Shown here: in pieces, positions 36,058 through 46,000 of the stretch
How positions within the stretch are numbered: the stretch's first letter is position 1
Layout of the letters: every line of letters starts with the position of its first letter
Assembly: GCA_018857735.1 (NCBI GenBank)
Contig: JABMCL010003253.1
Location: forward strand, 242,501 to 306,500
DNA length: 64,000 nucleotides
From: Alviniconcha marisindica
Taxonomy: Eukaryota > Mollusca > Gastropoda > Provannidae
Reading direction: 5' to 3'
Program-made: the position numbers and the translations under genes
Notes under the pieces: model-generated
What the model saw: the letters and a program-made list of their open reading frames with translations, nothing else
The model's database searches: none
Told to the model about the DNA's origin: nothing

Positions 36058-36382
36058 GCATCTGCACACATGAACTTACTTACCATAGAAAGCTCAATTT
36101 ACACGCAACTTAAAACAGGCATCAAACAGAGACTGGAGGTGGATGAAGACAGCAGCACAGAATAAAAAAAGATCTTGATGACTAATAAAGCTTCCACCCC
36201 TTTGTCGTTGCTGCAGGACTGCATATGAGGACCAGGAAGAGGCGATTAACTCCAGACGACTGAAGAAATCACTGACCATGTACTCCAGCTTCGACTGGGG
36301 CAAGGTACCAAGAATCCAGCAGCGACGAACATCGGAGAATGTCTTTGGAAATCCAGAAATCATCACTCGAGTCTACCGGTAG
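23882..36382 (+). CDS. LRRC72: Leucine-rich repeat-containing protein 72
   Basis: Small LRR protein of poorly known function. The eight exons are 23882-23938, 27891-27964, 29503-29572, 29988-30183, 31898-31987, 32761-32913, 35024-35066 and 36217-36382. All junctions are GT/AG and in phase, totalling 282 aa against about 290 expected for vertebrate LRRC72. The start is the first ATG ([10 protein letters not shown]) in exon 1. After a short N-terminal helix come about four repeats ([43 protein letters not shown]) and the cap [19 protein letters not shown] with SVQLLDRQ, the standard end of SDS22-like LRR domains. A basic tail with KREREIA-like and FGRRSQ segments follows. The match to remembered LRRC72 covers order and spacing (ELYL, KGL, RFR-LK-LWLN). 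Introns 1, 6 and 7 are repeat-laden. Other small SDS22-like LRRC proteins are the main alternative. Confidence 0.87.
24718..25010 (+). mobile_element. SINE with mollusc-type tail
   Basis: The region around 24,718-24,770 looks like a degraded tRNA-like head (GTGGCTCAGAGTAAGAGTAC). 24,855-25,000 carries CTTCAGATGAGACAATAAAC, TGAGGTCCCCCCATGTG and GCATGCA, a tail I recall from many mollusc sequences. Lies in LRRC72 intron 1. Confidence 0.5.
26329..26679. repeat. 45-bp tandem array, about eight copies
   Basis: Units CTGGCATAAGCCTGAGGCCT, TTGTTAGTTTG, TACATCCCACCCAA start at 26,416, 26,461 and so on; the two end units lack TTAGTTTG. Since 45 is divisible by three, both strands stay open, but there is no gene-like context. 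In LRRC72 intron 1. Confidence 0.95.
27983..28528 (+). repeat. 268-bp tandem duplication in LRRC72 intron 2
   Basis: Both copies begin in a CT repeat and share AATCCAATTTGTGTTAAAAT, GTAGCATTGTCATCTC, a C-rich run, CTGCTCAGACTGCAAGACTC and GTTTTTGTTGCACAAA. Copy 1 starts within 20 bp of the exon 2 donor. The C-run differs in length between copies. Confidence 0.9.
28746..29185 (+). repeat. 88-94-bp tandem array, five copies
   Basis: Units begin GAAGAGTCACAAG and contain ACACCAACCAGGAAACAGTG and GGCTCTCCCCTGAATCAG; starts at 28,746, 28,835, 28,923, 29,016 and 29,110. Confidence 0.92.
29596..29865. repeat. GT-rich compound repeat after LRRC72 exon 3
   Basis: GT and GTGCATGC repeats with two copies of GTTTGTGGAGGGGGGAG, beginning about 25 bp after the exon 3 donor. 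Confidence 0.9.
30315..30620. mobile_element. MITE family B, most complete copy
   Basis: Left end CTGAAACAAGAATGACTGCT, AGCATTCTAAAACA, ACATAAAAGGTTCAAAAGAA; right end TTCTTTTGAACCTTTCATGT and GTTTGGATCTTGTTT. The inner parts of the two ends are inverted repeats, and the right terminus seems trimmed compared with 1,281. It lies in LRRC72 intron 4. Confidence 0.7.
30960..31235. repeat. 140-bp tandem duplication
   Basis: Two units share GCAATACAAATTTCA, CTTTTTACCTGTTTCTTCTT, CAATGGCCAATGACC and GTCACGTCTGATAAACTGA. Minus-strand frames stay open across both but I recognise no protein family. Confidence 0.85.
31440..31592 (-). mobile_element. tRNA-derived SINE, minus orientation
   Basis: On the minus strand it has TGGCATACTGGTTAGCACT (A box), GGTTCGAATCCC (B box), then CAGCCCTGGCCGGCTTCTG and CCATGGCTGGGAGTCC. 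In LRRC72 intron 4. Confidence 0.65.
31768..31844. repeat. (GT)n microsatellite
   Basis: GT dinucleotides just upstream of LRRC72 exon 5. Confidence 0.95.
32012..32230. repeat. GT-rich and (GA)n compound repeat
   Basis: GT/GCATGC-rich sequence followed by a pure GA tract of about 58 bp (32,170-32,228), starting about 25 bp after the exon 5 donor. Confidence 0.95.
32394..32634. mobile_element. TTAA-flanked MITE, second full copy
   Basis: TTAA then CCCCTTCACTGCCACAG at the left, CATGGCAGTGAAAGGG then TTAA at the right. Full-length relative of 10,876-11,114; 241 bp including both TTAA. In LRRC72 intron 5. Confidence 0.85.
32913..34105 (+). repeat. 49-bp minisatellite seeded on the LRRC72 exon 6 donor
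   Basis: About 26 units of GGTTAGTGTTGAAATGTTGC, ACAGTGAGTCC, TCCCACTGGGAATGATCC. Long units are 49 bp; short ones of about 35 bp lack the CCACTGGGAATGATC part. Unit 1 begins on the last base of exon 6, so the genuine donor (CCG/GTTAGTG) is the first member, and later units mostly keep CCGGTTAGTG or TGGTTAGTG. Confidence 0.95.
34425..34640. repeat. (CA)n compound microsatellite
   Basis: Pure CA to about 34,483 and then CA with CGCA and ATGCA variants, including a longer repeat of AACACATATGCACAAACACA. Confidence 0.95.
35470..35860 (+). repeat. 170-bp repeats resembling the LRRC72 exon 8 acceptor region
   Basis: Units share AAGATCCTGATG, TGATAAAGCTTCAGTCCATT, TGTCGTTGCT, CAACA and TGGCTG/TCAGCTGTTT. 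The sequence just upstream of exon 8 (36,172-36,216: AAGATCTTGATGACTAATAA, AGCTTCCACCCCTTTGTCG, TTGCTGCAG) is a further copy that contains the working acceptor. Confidence 0.8.
35998..36054. repeat. (CA)n microsatellite
   Basis: CA tract upstream of LRRC72 exon 8. Confidence 0.95.
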
Positions 36383-39161
36383 ACTTAAAAAAAGAAAAAA
36401 GAAGAGATGTTACCTAAAGAAGTGAGGAGGTCTTCATTTTTCCACCCTCTGAGTTTGTTACAGTTGTACTGTGCAAATTCAGCGTGAGTAAATTGTAAGA
36501 ACTGTCTTGTCAGCTAAACTGCTGACTGCTTGTATTCATATGGAGCAAGCAAAAGACTTCAATGTACTGACATAAGAATGACATAAACATTTGTATTCTG
36601 ACTGGTAAGTTGAATGCTAGTGGCAAGATACCTCAAATTATTGCTGTGTCCTTCATACTAGTCGGCAGAACATGCTGCATTTCTAAACCACACTGACTAC
36701 TCCAGCATTGTATTATTGATACATGCCATGGCCATGTTAGTTTTTTTACTTGAACAGTAGTGTTACCTGAAAACGAGAAGAGTGTTTTGTGTGTGTGCCA
36801 CTGTGTGGGTGTTTGAGAGAGAAAGAGTGGGAGAAAAAAGAGAGTGAGAAGATTAGTGTTACAAGTGGATTGTTCTCACCTTACCAGTATTGTACTTATG
36901 CCATTGCTTGTACATTGTTCTGTTCCCTGATTCATTTCTCATTACTGTCACAGCTGGTCGAACTTTGCGATAAGTGATAAAGTATGTGACATGCGGACTG
37001 ACATGTCCACGTAATTATGCCACATATAAATGTTCACCAGTCTTGTCCTGTGCACAAAAAACAATGTACCTCACAGTATTTCTTGCATTTGTAATACTAT
37101 CTGAGTGATAGTGAGTAAAACAGTTGGTAACAAAACTGCTGACAAGTGTGAAGTATTTAAAAAAATGTTATTCCCCATTATTTGAAATGAATTTATTGAT
37201 TTTCCAAGTGCATGTGCTTGAAATTTAAGGTGGATTAATATGTTTGCAACAATAACTTTGATAATGGAAAATTTAGCAGGCATTGCTGCAATGCCTTACA
37301 GTAACATTTTGTAGAATTGCCTGTTTAAGCCTCAGATTATGGTTATGCAGAAATGCTTGCTTAATTTTCCATTCTCAAAATTATTGTTGCAAACAGATTA
37401 AGCCAGATGTAAGTTACACTGAATAGGAAAACATGGAGAGGATTGACCTAAAAATGACACACTGTTCACTTGATTGATTTTTAACTAACCTAGGTTTGAT
37501 TCAGTTTGTTTCAACTAACTAATTGATACTTGTTAATTTACCTCAGTGGTGCAATATTTCTCTGTGCCCCACTTGAGTTTTTTGGTTATACTTATCACGT
37601 TTTTGTTTTTCAGTGCACCATAAGACCTGCATATCTAAGACCACACTCATATGATATAAGCATTCACCAACCAGTGGTGTACATGCATATGTGTGCAAGT
37701 GTAACTGCTGCTGTAAAAGCAAGCTGACAACTGGGTTTGAGAGACATCACTAAAATGACACAAGGGTTTCCAATTTCATTTCGTTCAGGTCAACACTTTG
37801 TTGACCACAGCCAAAGCAAACAAGCAGCTTGTCTGGCATGACCAAATAAAGAAAAGTTGTGGGAGCACTCTTGGACAACTTTTGTTTGTTTGTTTGTTGT
37901 TGTTAGTTGGGATGAGGGGTGTTGTTTTCAAAAATGCCTGCTTCATTATAGTTGGTGAAAACTGCTGTTGAGACCAGCTGAAACAGGGGTTCGCTTGTAC
38001 ACTAAGCTTCCACATAAGCACCAAATCATCCATTGAGCAGTATGAATGTATGTACACATTTTTAACACTGCTGTTGTTGTTTGCTTCCACTAGACTTGCA
38101 TGAACTGTACATGCAGTGACTGCAACTGGAGTGTACCAGAATGTGGATAAGTTTTCCTTTGCGTTAATGTATCAAGTGCCTTTAGCTGCATTGTATTTCA
38201 TCTCATACAACACTGAACGTATTCAGTTAAAATCAAAATATGGTGACACTGCTGCAAACACCCATTGCTACTCAAGACTGTTTTTATCATGATAACAAAA
38301 TACTGTCAAGATCTCAGATTTTAAAAAACTAACTTTTTTGACTATTGGATGTGTGCCGTTTTTGTTGTTGTTCGTTTTGCGTTTTTGTTTTTTTCTGTGC
38401 AAACTTAACTAATCCTGTTGTTATTTTTTGGGGGGTGTGGTTCATGTGATTTATGCATTGAATACTCTGTGATACTAGGGGAGAGACAGTGGCTTTTTAA
38501 CCACCTGTTATCTTTCTCTTTTTGTTAACACTGCATCTTTCTTGTTAACAATGCAGATTACATTTTTCGTTGCTGTGCAAGACTTTGTGGGTGATATTTA
38601 CAGGTACTTGTAATGAACAGTTTGTGACACAGTTTGTGTGTGATCTCAAGCATAACTGCCTGCTACAAGGAATAAGTTAACAATTCACCACAGTTGTTGA
38701 TTTACAGTGATTTACATCTTTTAATCCAACTAATGCTTCCTATGTTTACATTTGTTGCAATTAACATATAAATCATGAAAGTGATTTACGACCATAGTGA
38801 GCTGGAGGTAGGGGAATGTTTAGGCAATAAAATTTGGCATGATGAGGTCAGAATACATTGTAGACTGGGCAAGATGTTTGTGGATGCAACTGTTGTTCTG
38901 CACCATTTTGTGCTGTGTCTACTGCCACTTGGAAGTTGCATTTCGTCTTCAAGAGCTTCCCTGGCCCTCATGTAGGAATGTGGGAGGCATTGCACTGCAC
39001 AGATTTGTTCTTGCACATGCAAGGTAACGGTTCCGCACATAACTTCTCTCACCCAGCTCCGAGTGAGCCTTGAAGTTCTAGGCAAGGAATACAAACACTA
39101 CTATTATTACCAGCTTCAAGAGACTACTTTTTTTCCTTCTTCGTTGTTAAACAAAGCCAAT
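36383..39161 (+). other. Probable LRRC72 3' UTR and flank
   Basis: No open frame of interest. AATAAA-type signals occur at about 37,843 and 39,983; which, if any, is used cannot be decided from sequence. Confidence 0.4.
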
Positions 39162-39363
39162 TTAACCCCTTCATTGCCAGATGTACACTTCACGTTTTTA
39201 GTTAAGCCTGAATATACTTACTTCCCACACCAGAGTAGTTTAGTTGTATTCTTTCTTTTAGCCCCAAACAAACTAGAATCATGAAATGTCTGAGACTGCT
39301 TGTGTAACAGACACCTCTCCACCCCCACAAAAAAGAAGTGGGCTAAAGCAGTGAAGGGGTTAA
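39162..39363. mobile_element. TTAA-flanked MITE, third copy
   Basis: TTAA, CCCCTTCATTGCCAG at the left and AAGCAGTGAAGGGG, TTAA at the right. The interior differs from the first two copies, so it is a sister subfamily sharing ends. Confidence 0.72.
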
Positions 39364-39401
39364 ACCTGAGTGTCAGGAAAGATTGGGTGGTGACAGCCCC
39401 T

Positions 39402-39675
39402 TTAACCCTCTCCCTGCCAAAGAGTTTGCACTGCAGGTTTGGATGCCTTCAGACTTGTCTCAAAAAGTTCAGTGTGCCAGAGTGTTTCCTCTTTGAGATG
39501 TTTTGCTGCACATGAAAAAGCCTGGATTCAAGCAGGATGTCATGTGAGATCAAAATGGGAAGTACTTGTCCTAGGACAGTATATGATTCAAACAGGTTGT
39601 CACTGACATCAAAATGGGAAACACTTGTTCAAAGACAGTATAATTATGATGTCCTAATAGCAGGGAAAGGGTTAG
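39402..39675. mobile_element. TTAA-type MITE, fourth copy
   Basis: TTAA, CCCTCTCCCTGCCA at the left and TAGCAGGGAAAGGG, TTAG at the right. It sits 38 bp from copy three. Its interior holds a direct repeat (GATCAAAATGGGAAGTACTTG and ACATCAAAATGGGAAACACT). Confidence 0.65.
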
Positions 39676-42050
39676 AGAAGTACAGGCTGGCCACAAGAAG
39701 ATGTAATGTTTATATATATATATATATATGACTTTACATATATTTAAAAAAAAAAGAAGCATAGTTGTTATGAAGGGGTACTCGTGTTCATTGATCTTTA
39801 CACTTGACCAAAGTATGACAGATATATATTGGCACTGGACTTTTGGTTTTGTAACTTAAAGGCATTTATTTGTAAACCTGCGCTTGACAGATGTAATTTG
39901 AGGAGTAATTTGTGTTTCTTTCCAAAGCAGATCACACTTTAACACTCTCAGCATTATGACTGTATCATGCTTCATTTTATCAAATAAAGCATTAAGCTAT
40001 TTTCCTCATGCTAATACTTTTGTGTGCGTTTTTTTTTTTTTTTTTTTTTTTTGCCAAGGCATGAGCAAATGGCTTGCATTGAAAAAGTGTACATGTAGAT
40101 GTGCATTTGTGTACACTTGTTTGTTTGTTTTTTAATGTGTTTGTATGGGTGTATGCTTTTTTTCAAGTGCTTGTGTGTGTGTGTGCTGTGCAGAGGTGTT
40201 AGCTACAGACATCAGTGAAAATGGTTTCATGCACATGCATCCTTTAAACAGCAAATTTATTGTATCAGTTGTTTTCCCTACAAATAAATTTAGTTTACTT
40301 CCAGTCAAACTAGCAGGTACTTTGCTTTTGAAACAGCCACTTGCAGTCTACTGAAATAAGTGAGAATAGAATAATTACAAGATCGCTAGTGGTGCTACAA
40401 ACAAACAAAACACACACACACACATATGATACCCCAAAAAACAACCAATGTAACAAATGTTTTGAGCATGTTTAATGTTGACCACAAAATACAGTTGACA
40501 TTCCCGCACATGATGTAAATAATAACAACCACTTTCATACACAACTGTTTTCCTACTTATATTTCCATGATAGGAAATAATCACCAGCCAGTGTTATCAT
40601 TGTTCATGCACATCAAATGTTTTCAAAGCTAACATATGTCAATGTTAGTAACTGGGGGTGAAACAACTTGCTTACAGTTACAATTTACATTCACAATAAC
40701 AATACAACAATGAGAACAACAGCTACAAATTGTTGCAGAAACGCACCAATACAGTACATATTCAACACATACTCACAACAGCTACAGCATATTTCAACTT
40801 ACTTGTTGAAAATCTGCACACATTGTTATGACGTTGAGCTTGTTCACAAAAGATGCTTGATGATACAGTACAGCAGTTAACCCCTTGCCACCCTATGACA
40901 GGCTGATGATCTTTAACAGGTTGGCACTTGTGTACAAACACACCTCCCTAGACAGGTCTGTTTTAAACAAAGAACCTGGGGCCATGCTTATTTGTTTGTT
41001 TTTTACAACATTGGTCAAGCACCTTCAGACTGTGTAGTCTGAAGCATAAATTCAAACACACAGTATGCTGGGTGGAAAAGATGAGGTGACTGCTGGACCA
41101 CATTACATAGAAAAGAAGAAGAAGAAAAAAATGAGAGAGAAAAACAGACCATGGGAAGGGATCCATTGTGCAGAGGAGGTGGGGGACAAATTCTAGATTC
41201 TCTGGATGGCCATGGAGATGGGAGTAGTTGACATAAAAGGACATGATGAAAAACAAAATGTGGTGATTAGAGTTTGTCCATAATATGTCAGCCTGACATG
41301 AGGACATTAAACCCCACATCGTCATCCCAGAATGTGGGGAGGAATTGGAAGGACTGAACAGGGGCAATCTGGAAGCCTGGAGAATTACATACTGTAAATG
41401 TTTTGTCAATATCCCGCTTGTCCCTAATATGTCAACCTGACATCCAAGGACATTAAGCCCCACAATATCCTGAGCCTGAGGGGACCAGAATGACCTGCAC
41501 TGTGTCGCTTACTCCATTTACCTAAGTGAGTGGAGCTTTCTGCTTATAAGTGAGAGGTCAAACTGAAATGTGAAGTTCAGCTGAAATCGTTCACTGCTTG
41601 TGGGCTTTGTGAGACAGCAATGGGAAATTTCAATGATGTTAAGCCTGCTAAAAACATATGCTTGATGATTCCATCAAATAGAAACGTTATGAAGTTTTGT
41701 TCAAACAATGCGAAGCTCACTCACAAAGCATAAGCATACATGACAACACTGTGAAACTGAACTACGGTGAAATTCAGTTAGAAAGAGTGACCTGAGCGAA
41801 CAATGGTTGGAGGGATGACTGAATCTCCCTGCGGTTTTGGCCAACTATTTTTAGCATGTATAAAGCAGCTAAAACAACCTGGCAGATGACATGGCTGAGA
41901 CATACGACACATTTTCTTAATGCTTGATCTCCATCCGTCTCTAAAACTCATGCAGTCCAGAAACTGCATCAGCGAGTTCAATGCAGGAATCTCTGAACTG
42001 TATTCAGACCATCACTGACTTCACTGGCTGTACATCCAGACCCCATCAGA
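39676..42050. other. Intergenic between convergent LRRC72 and TADA3
   Basis: No gene seen. A T-run lies at 40,030-40,052, and diverged dispersed-element parts at 41,275-41,300 and 41,420-41,455 (TATGTCA.CCTGACAT, GGACATTAA.CCCCAC). Confidence 0.45.
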
Positions 42051-42069
42051 AGCATAAGCTCTCTCAGAC

Positions 42070-42330
42070 CACTGCCAGCCCAAAAGCACCCTGTGGAAAC
42101 AGATCACTGGCACAGCAATCATCCAATGTCTGGCAGAAGCATCGCCACTCTCACTCAGACAGACAATATTCTCTGGAGACCACGGATCGTGTCTGTCACC
42201 CAAACTCTGCTAGACAGACCACCACCCTTTCGTCGACCCACGCTCTTTCCTTGCGCATGACGATACTCTGCGGAGGTCATGGGTCGTAACTATCATCCAA
42301 AGTCTGGTAGATGGACCACCACTCCTTCAG
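42070..42330. repeat. Degenerate tandem copies of the TADA3 gene end
   Basis: Three related segments at about 42,100, 42,184 and 42,279 share the pattern ATC..CCAAA.TCTGG.AGA..GACCACCAC. The last one is the 3' coding end of TADA3; the outer two are decayed copies in the 3' flank. Confidence 0.6.
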
Positions 42331-43045
42331 AACCTTCTTCACTGACTCGCGCTCTTTCTTCATGTTGGGTTTCTTTTTCTGGCGTGCCAGGTTCAGCTTG
42401 CGATACTCCTCGTGAAGCTGGAGAAGGAAGACGAGTGTTAAGGGCCTCACAGAACACATGCATAGGCTTTACTGTAAAGGGTTACGCAGGTGCTTAAAGT
42501 GACCATCAGGAAACTGCAGTTTTCAAATTGTTCACAGTATGGCATCATTTTTCATTGTTTGCAGCAATTCTCACATACAATCAAAGACAGTCTATGGTTT
42601 TTGCTTTGTTTTTTTCTCTTTCTTATATATCATATTTTGTTTACTTCTTTTCAGCTGGGCAATAATAATAGTAAAAAGAACAGCACATACACAGATGACT
42701 TGGATTCAAAACCAGAAAACACAACTATGAAATCTGACTTTTCCGTAACCTTGAAAACAGGGAACGGTTAAAAAAAAGAAAAAAGGTGTGCATCAATGTC
42801 GAGTAAGGGAACACGTCAGTCACCTACCTTGAAGTCATGCCAAAGTGAGGGGGACAAAAAGAGGAAACTGGAAAGCCTTATATATATGTGCAATCTTTTT
42901 GCATACTGGTTTTAGAAGAAAAAGCCTTATATATATATATATATGTGTGCAATCTATTTGCATACTGGTTTTAGAAGAATAGCAAGGCTAGCTATCCTTA
43001 CACCTCTCAAATCTTCAAGCAATCCTACTGATAGTGTGCATGTGC

Positions 43046-43078
<33 letters not shown>

Positions 43079-46000
43079 CACGACATTGTGTTTGTGTAGC
43101 AATCCTACTGACAGTGTGTATGCATGCATGTGTATGTGTGTGCCTGTGTGTAATTTCAGTGTCACTGGTGTTGGCAAAAGAAGCCATCTTTCAGTGCCCA
43201 CGTTGATGGTTTTGTTGCTAGCTCGTTTGTCAGTGAGCAAATGACATTGTTTTGAGCAACATTTTATTCCTTGTCCTTTGCTTTCACTCAGTGGGCTAAG
43301 TGCTCCAACTTGGAGCATGTTTGAGAAGACGTCTGTCTCATTACTATTATCATACCTTGGCATCGCACTCATCAAACTTTTTGGAGAGCTGCTGCCTGGC
43401 CTGCTGGTCTTTGGCCTTCTTCAACAGGTCCCGGAGATGCTGGATCTTCCACTGCAGCAGAGGCTTCAGGCTGGCCTGCGCCTGCTTCAACTCCATCAGG
43501 ATCTCATCATTGGGGTCGTCCTCCACCTCTTCCTCCTCCGGCTCCAGGATTCCTGGTAAATACAACAAAGATGCTCTTCATGCTTCATCCCCTTTAAAGT
43601 CCTGCTGGTCCCCCCCCCCCCTTCCCCCGCTCACTGTCCAGCCCTTGGTGAAAAGCATCCAGGGAAGCAGTCAACTACTGCGGAACCTGTTATGAAAGAC
43701 CAGTATCCATGAGCTTGAGACTCGGGTCCCAAACTCAATCAAGTCTCGTGAGCTCTGGGCACCTTAACTGACAAGACTTCATCTAACCACAGGCTAAGTG
43801 TTTTTTCTTTGTTTTTGTTTTTCTCCTCCTTGTTTGCTCATGAAACAAGCATCCATTTGCTGTTTGAAAAAGGGTGGGCCCTGATTTTAGATTTTTTTAA
43901 ATACTGTTTGGTATTGATTGTCCAGAAGAAAAGAGGAGGAAGTGGGGGGGGGGGCTTTATTGTGTTTTGAAAAACAACAAAACCTAAATGAAAAAACACT
44001 TATTATCACTACAATACCTTTACGACCAGAGTGATCATGCTAAGAGTTGTTTTCCGCATAATCCCCCCAGTCTTCAGGTCATCAATCAGCCTTAAAGAAC
44101 CTGTTGCCCCAGACCACCTTATGTAACTTGACTTCTACATCATGTCAAGCTGGGGGTCAATTGCCGCCACCTCTGGTCCCAAGGATAAAAAAACACTGCC
44201 TACAATCTGCACAGGCATCACTGCTACCACCATGACTTCCACCTACAACAATGTGGCCTTTAGAAATGCAAGTTCAACCCAGAAACACCTGTCAGAAAAG
44301 AAAACATTTTCTTTGATTTTTTAGGCTGGTCTTGGGGGGGGGGGGGATCCTGAGTCAAGGATTTCTTTGCACGGAAATGTGATGGGAAAGGTGTCAAAGA
44401 AGTAGTCTTAAAAAAGGGGTGGTCTCTCATCTGGGTGGTCTTCCATTAGAGGTTCTGCTCCACCAAAAAAAAGAAAAAGAAAAAAGTAAGTCCACAGACC
44501 TTGTTCCTCAAGTTCCCGCTGTATCCTTCGTTCCAATGAGGCAGGGTTACCAATGTTGAGCTGCTTGGCTAGCATGCGTGGTGAGATGGCCGGGGCCTCT
44601 TCTGCATTCTCTGCAACATACACAATCATCGGTCAGGGGTAGCATTGCTGAGCTAAGTGTAACTCTTCACACAACAGTCATTTGCTTGTTTTGCTGCAAA
44701 ACTGTCAAAATCCTTATCTGAAGGGTTTTGGATATATCATGGTTTGAAATTTGAAATGATGCACAGTAAAAAATAAAATAAAAATAAATTATGTTTTCAG
44801 ATTCCAACATAAACAATTTAATTTGTTAAAAACGTGTCTTCTATTAAGCCTTTGTACACAAGACAATCTTGAACTAAAAAAATGAAGCAAATTATGCAAA
44901 GTAACCTTGTGCCAGCAATCTCTTGCTAAAACTCTCTACCATCTAGTCTAAATGCATTGGGTGTTTTTTTGTTTGTTTTTAGTAAGAACTTTCCTCTTTC
45001 CTAATGGTAAAGTTTTATATGTAATTTTTCCTCTTCTGGTTGTGCCATAGCACTGAAAAGAGCAACAAGATTTTTTTTTAAATCTGGAAAATGTGCTTTC
45101 TTGTGACTAAACATAGTGCAAGCAATCAGAACACTGATGCTAGAAGAGTTCACGCAGTAGCATATTCTGAGCATGCTGATGAGAATATTGTAACACAAAG
45201 TACCGCTGACATTCAGGAAACATTCATATCACACATTCACAGTGTCAGAATGACATGATAGTGGTGAAAGTGTTCCCCCCATCCCCTCATCACAAACACA
45301 CACACACACGTGCATGCAAACACACACTCTGACATACCTCCCAAATCAGTGATGATATCGTCCATTGGTGTCATCAGGTTTTCCTCTAAAAATGCTGAAA
45401 CTAGACGCTGGGTGAGAGGCCCAAATGGAGAATCTTCCATGCTGAAAAACAAACAAAATACTCATCAAAAATCATGCACATAATATACGAGCGTGTACAT
45501 CACCCCATGTTATGTGTAATAAAATAATTTCATGTTTAGAGGCAAAAAGTATTCCTTCAACGCCTCTTCCCAAGCCTACATTCACTGGACACCACCGAAC
45601 CATCAGTTCGTAGAGCGTCTGACTGACAAACCAGGCGCAAAACTGATGTGGGTTCAAGTCCCTGATGCGGCAAGGGATTTTTCTCCCAGTCAACTTCCAG
45701 TGCTCTCTTACAATGTCTGTACAGCCCCCATGTGCAACTGCATGCACTAACTTCTGTGCGTACATTAAAAATCCTAAACATTGGCAGCCATACCATTGTT
45801 TGGACCCACAAAAATACTGCACACACTGATAGGAATGGGTAGCCCTTCTCTTGCAGCTGTTGTGCCTTACCCAGGTACGGTGACCCAAATTTATATAAGG
45901 AACAATGAAGTACCAACAACAGCAAAAGAACACGGAAATTTTAAATGCTGAACTCATATACATGTACCTGTTCTCTGCTTTCTTAAGTAACAGTGATGCA

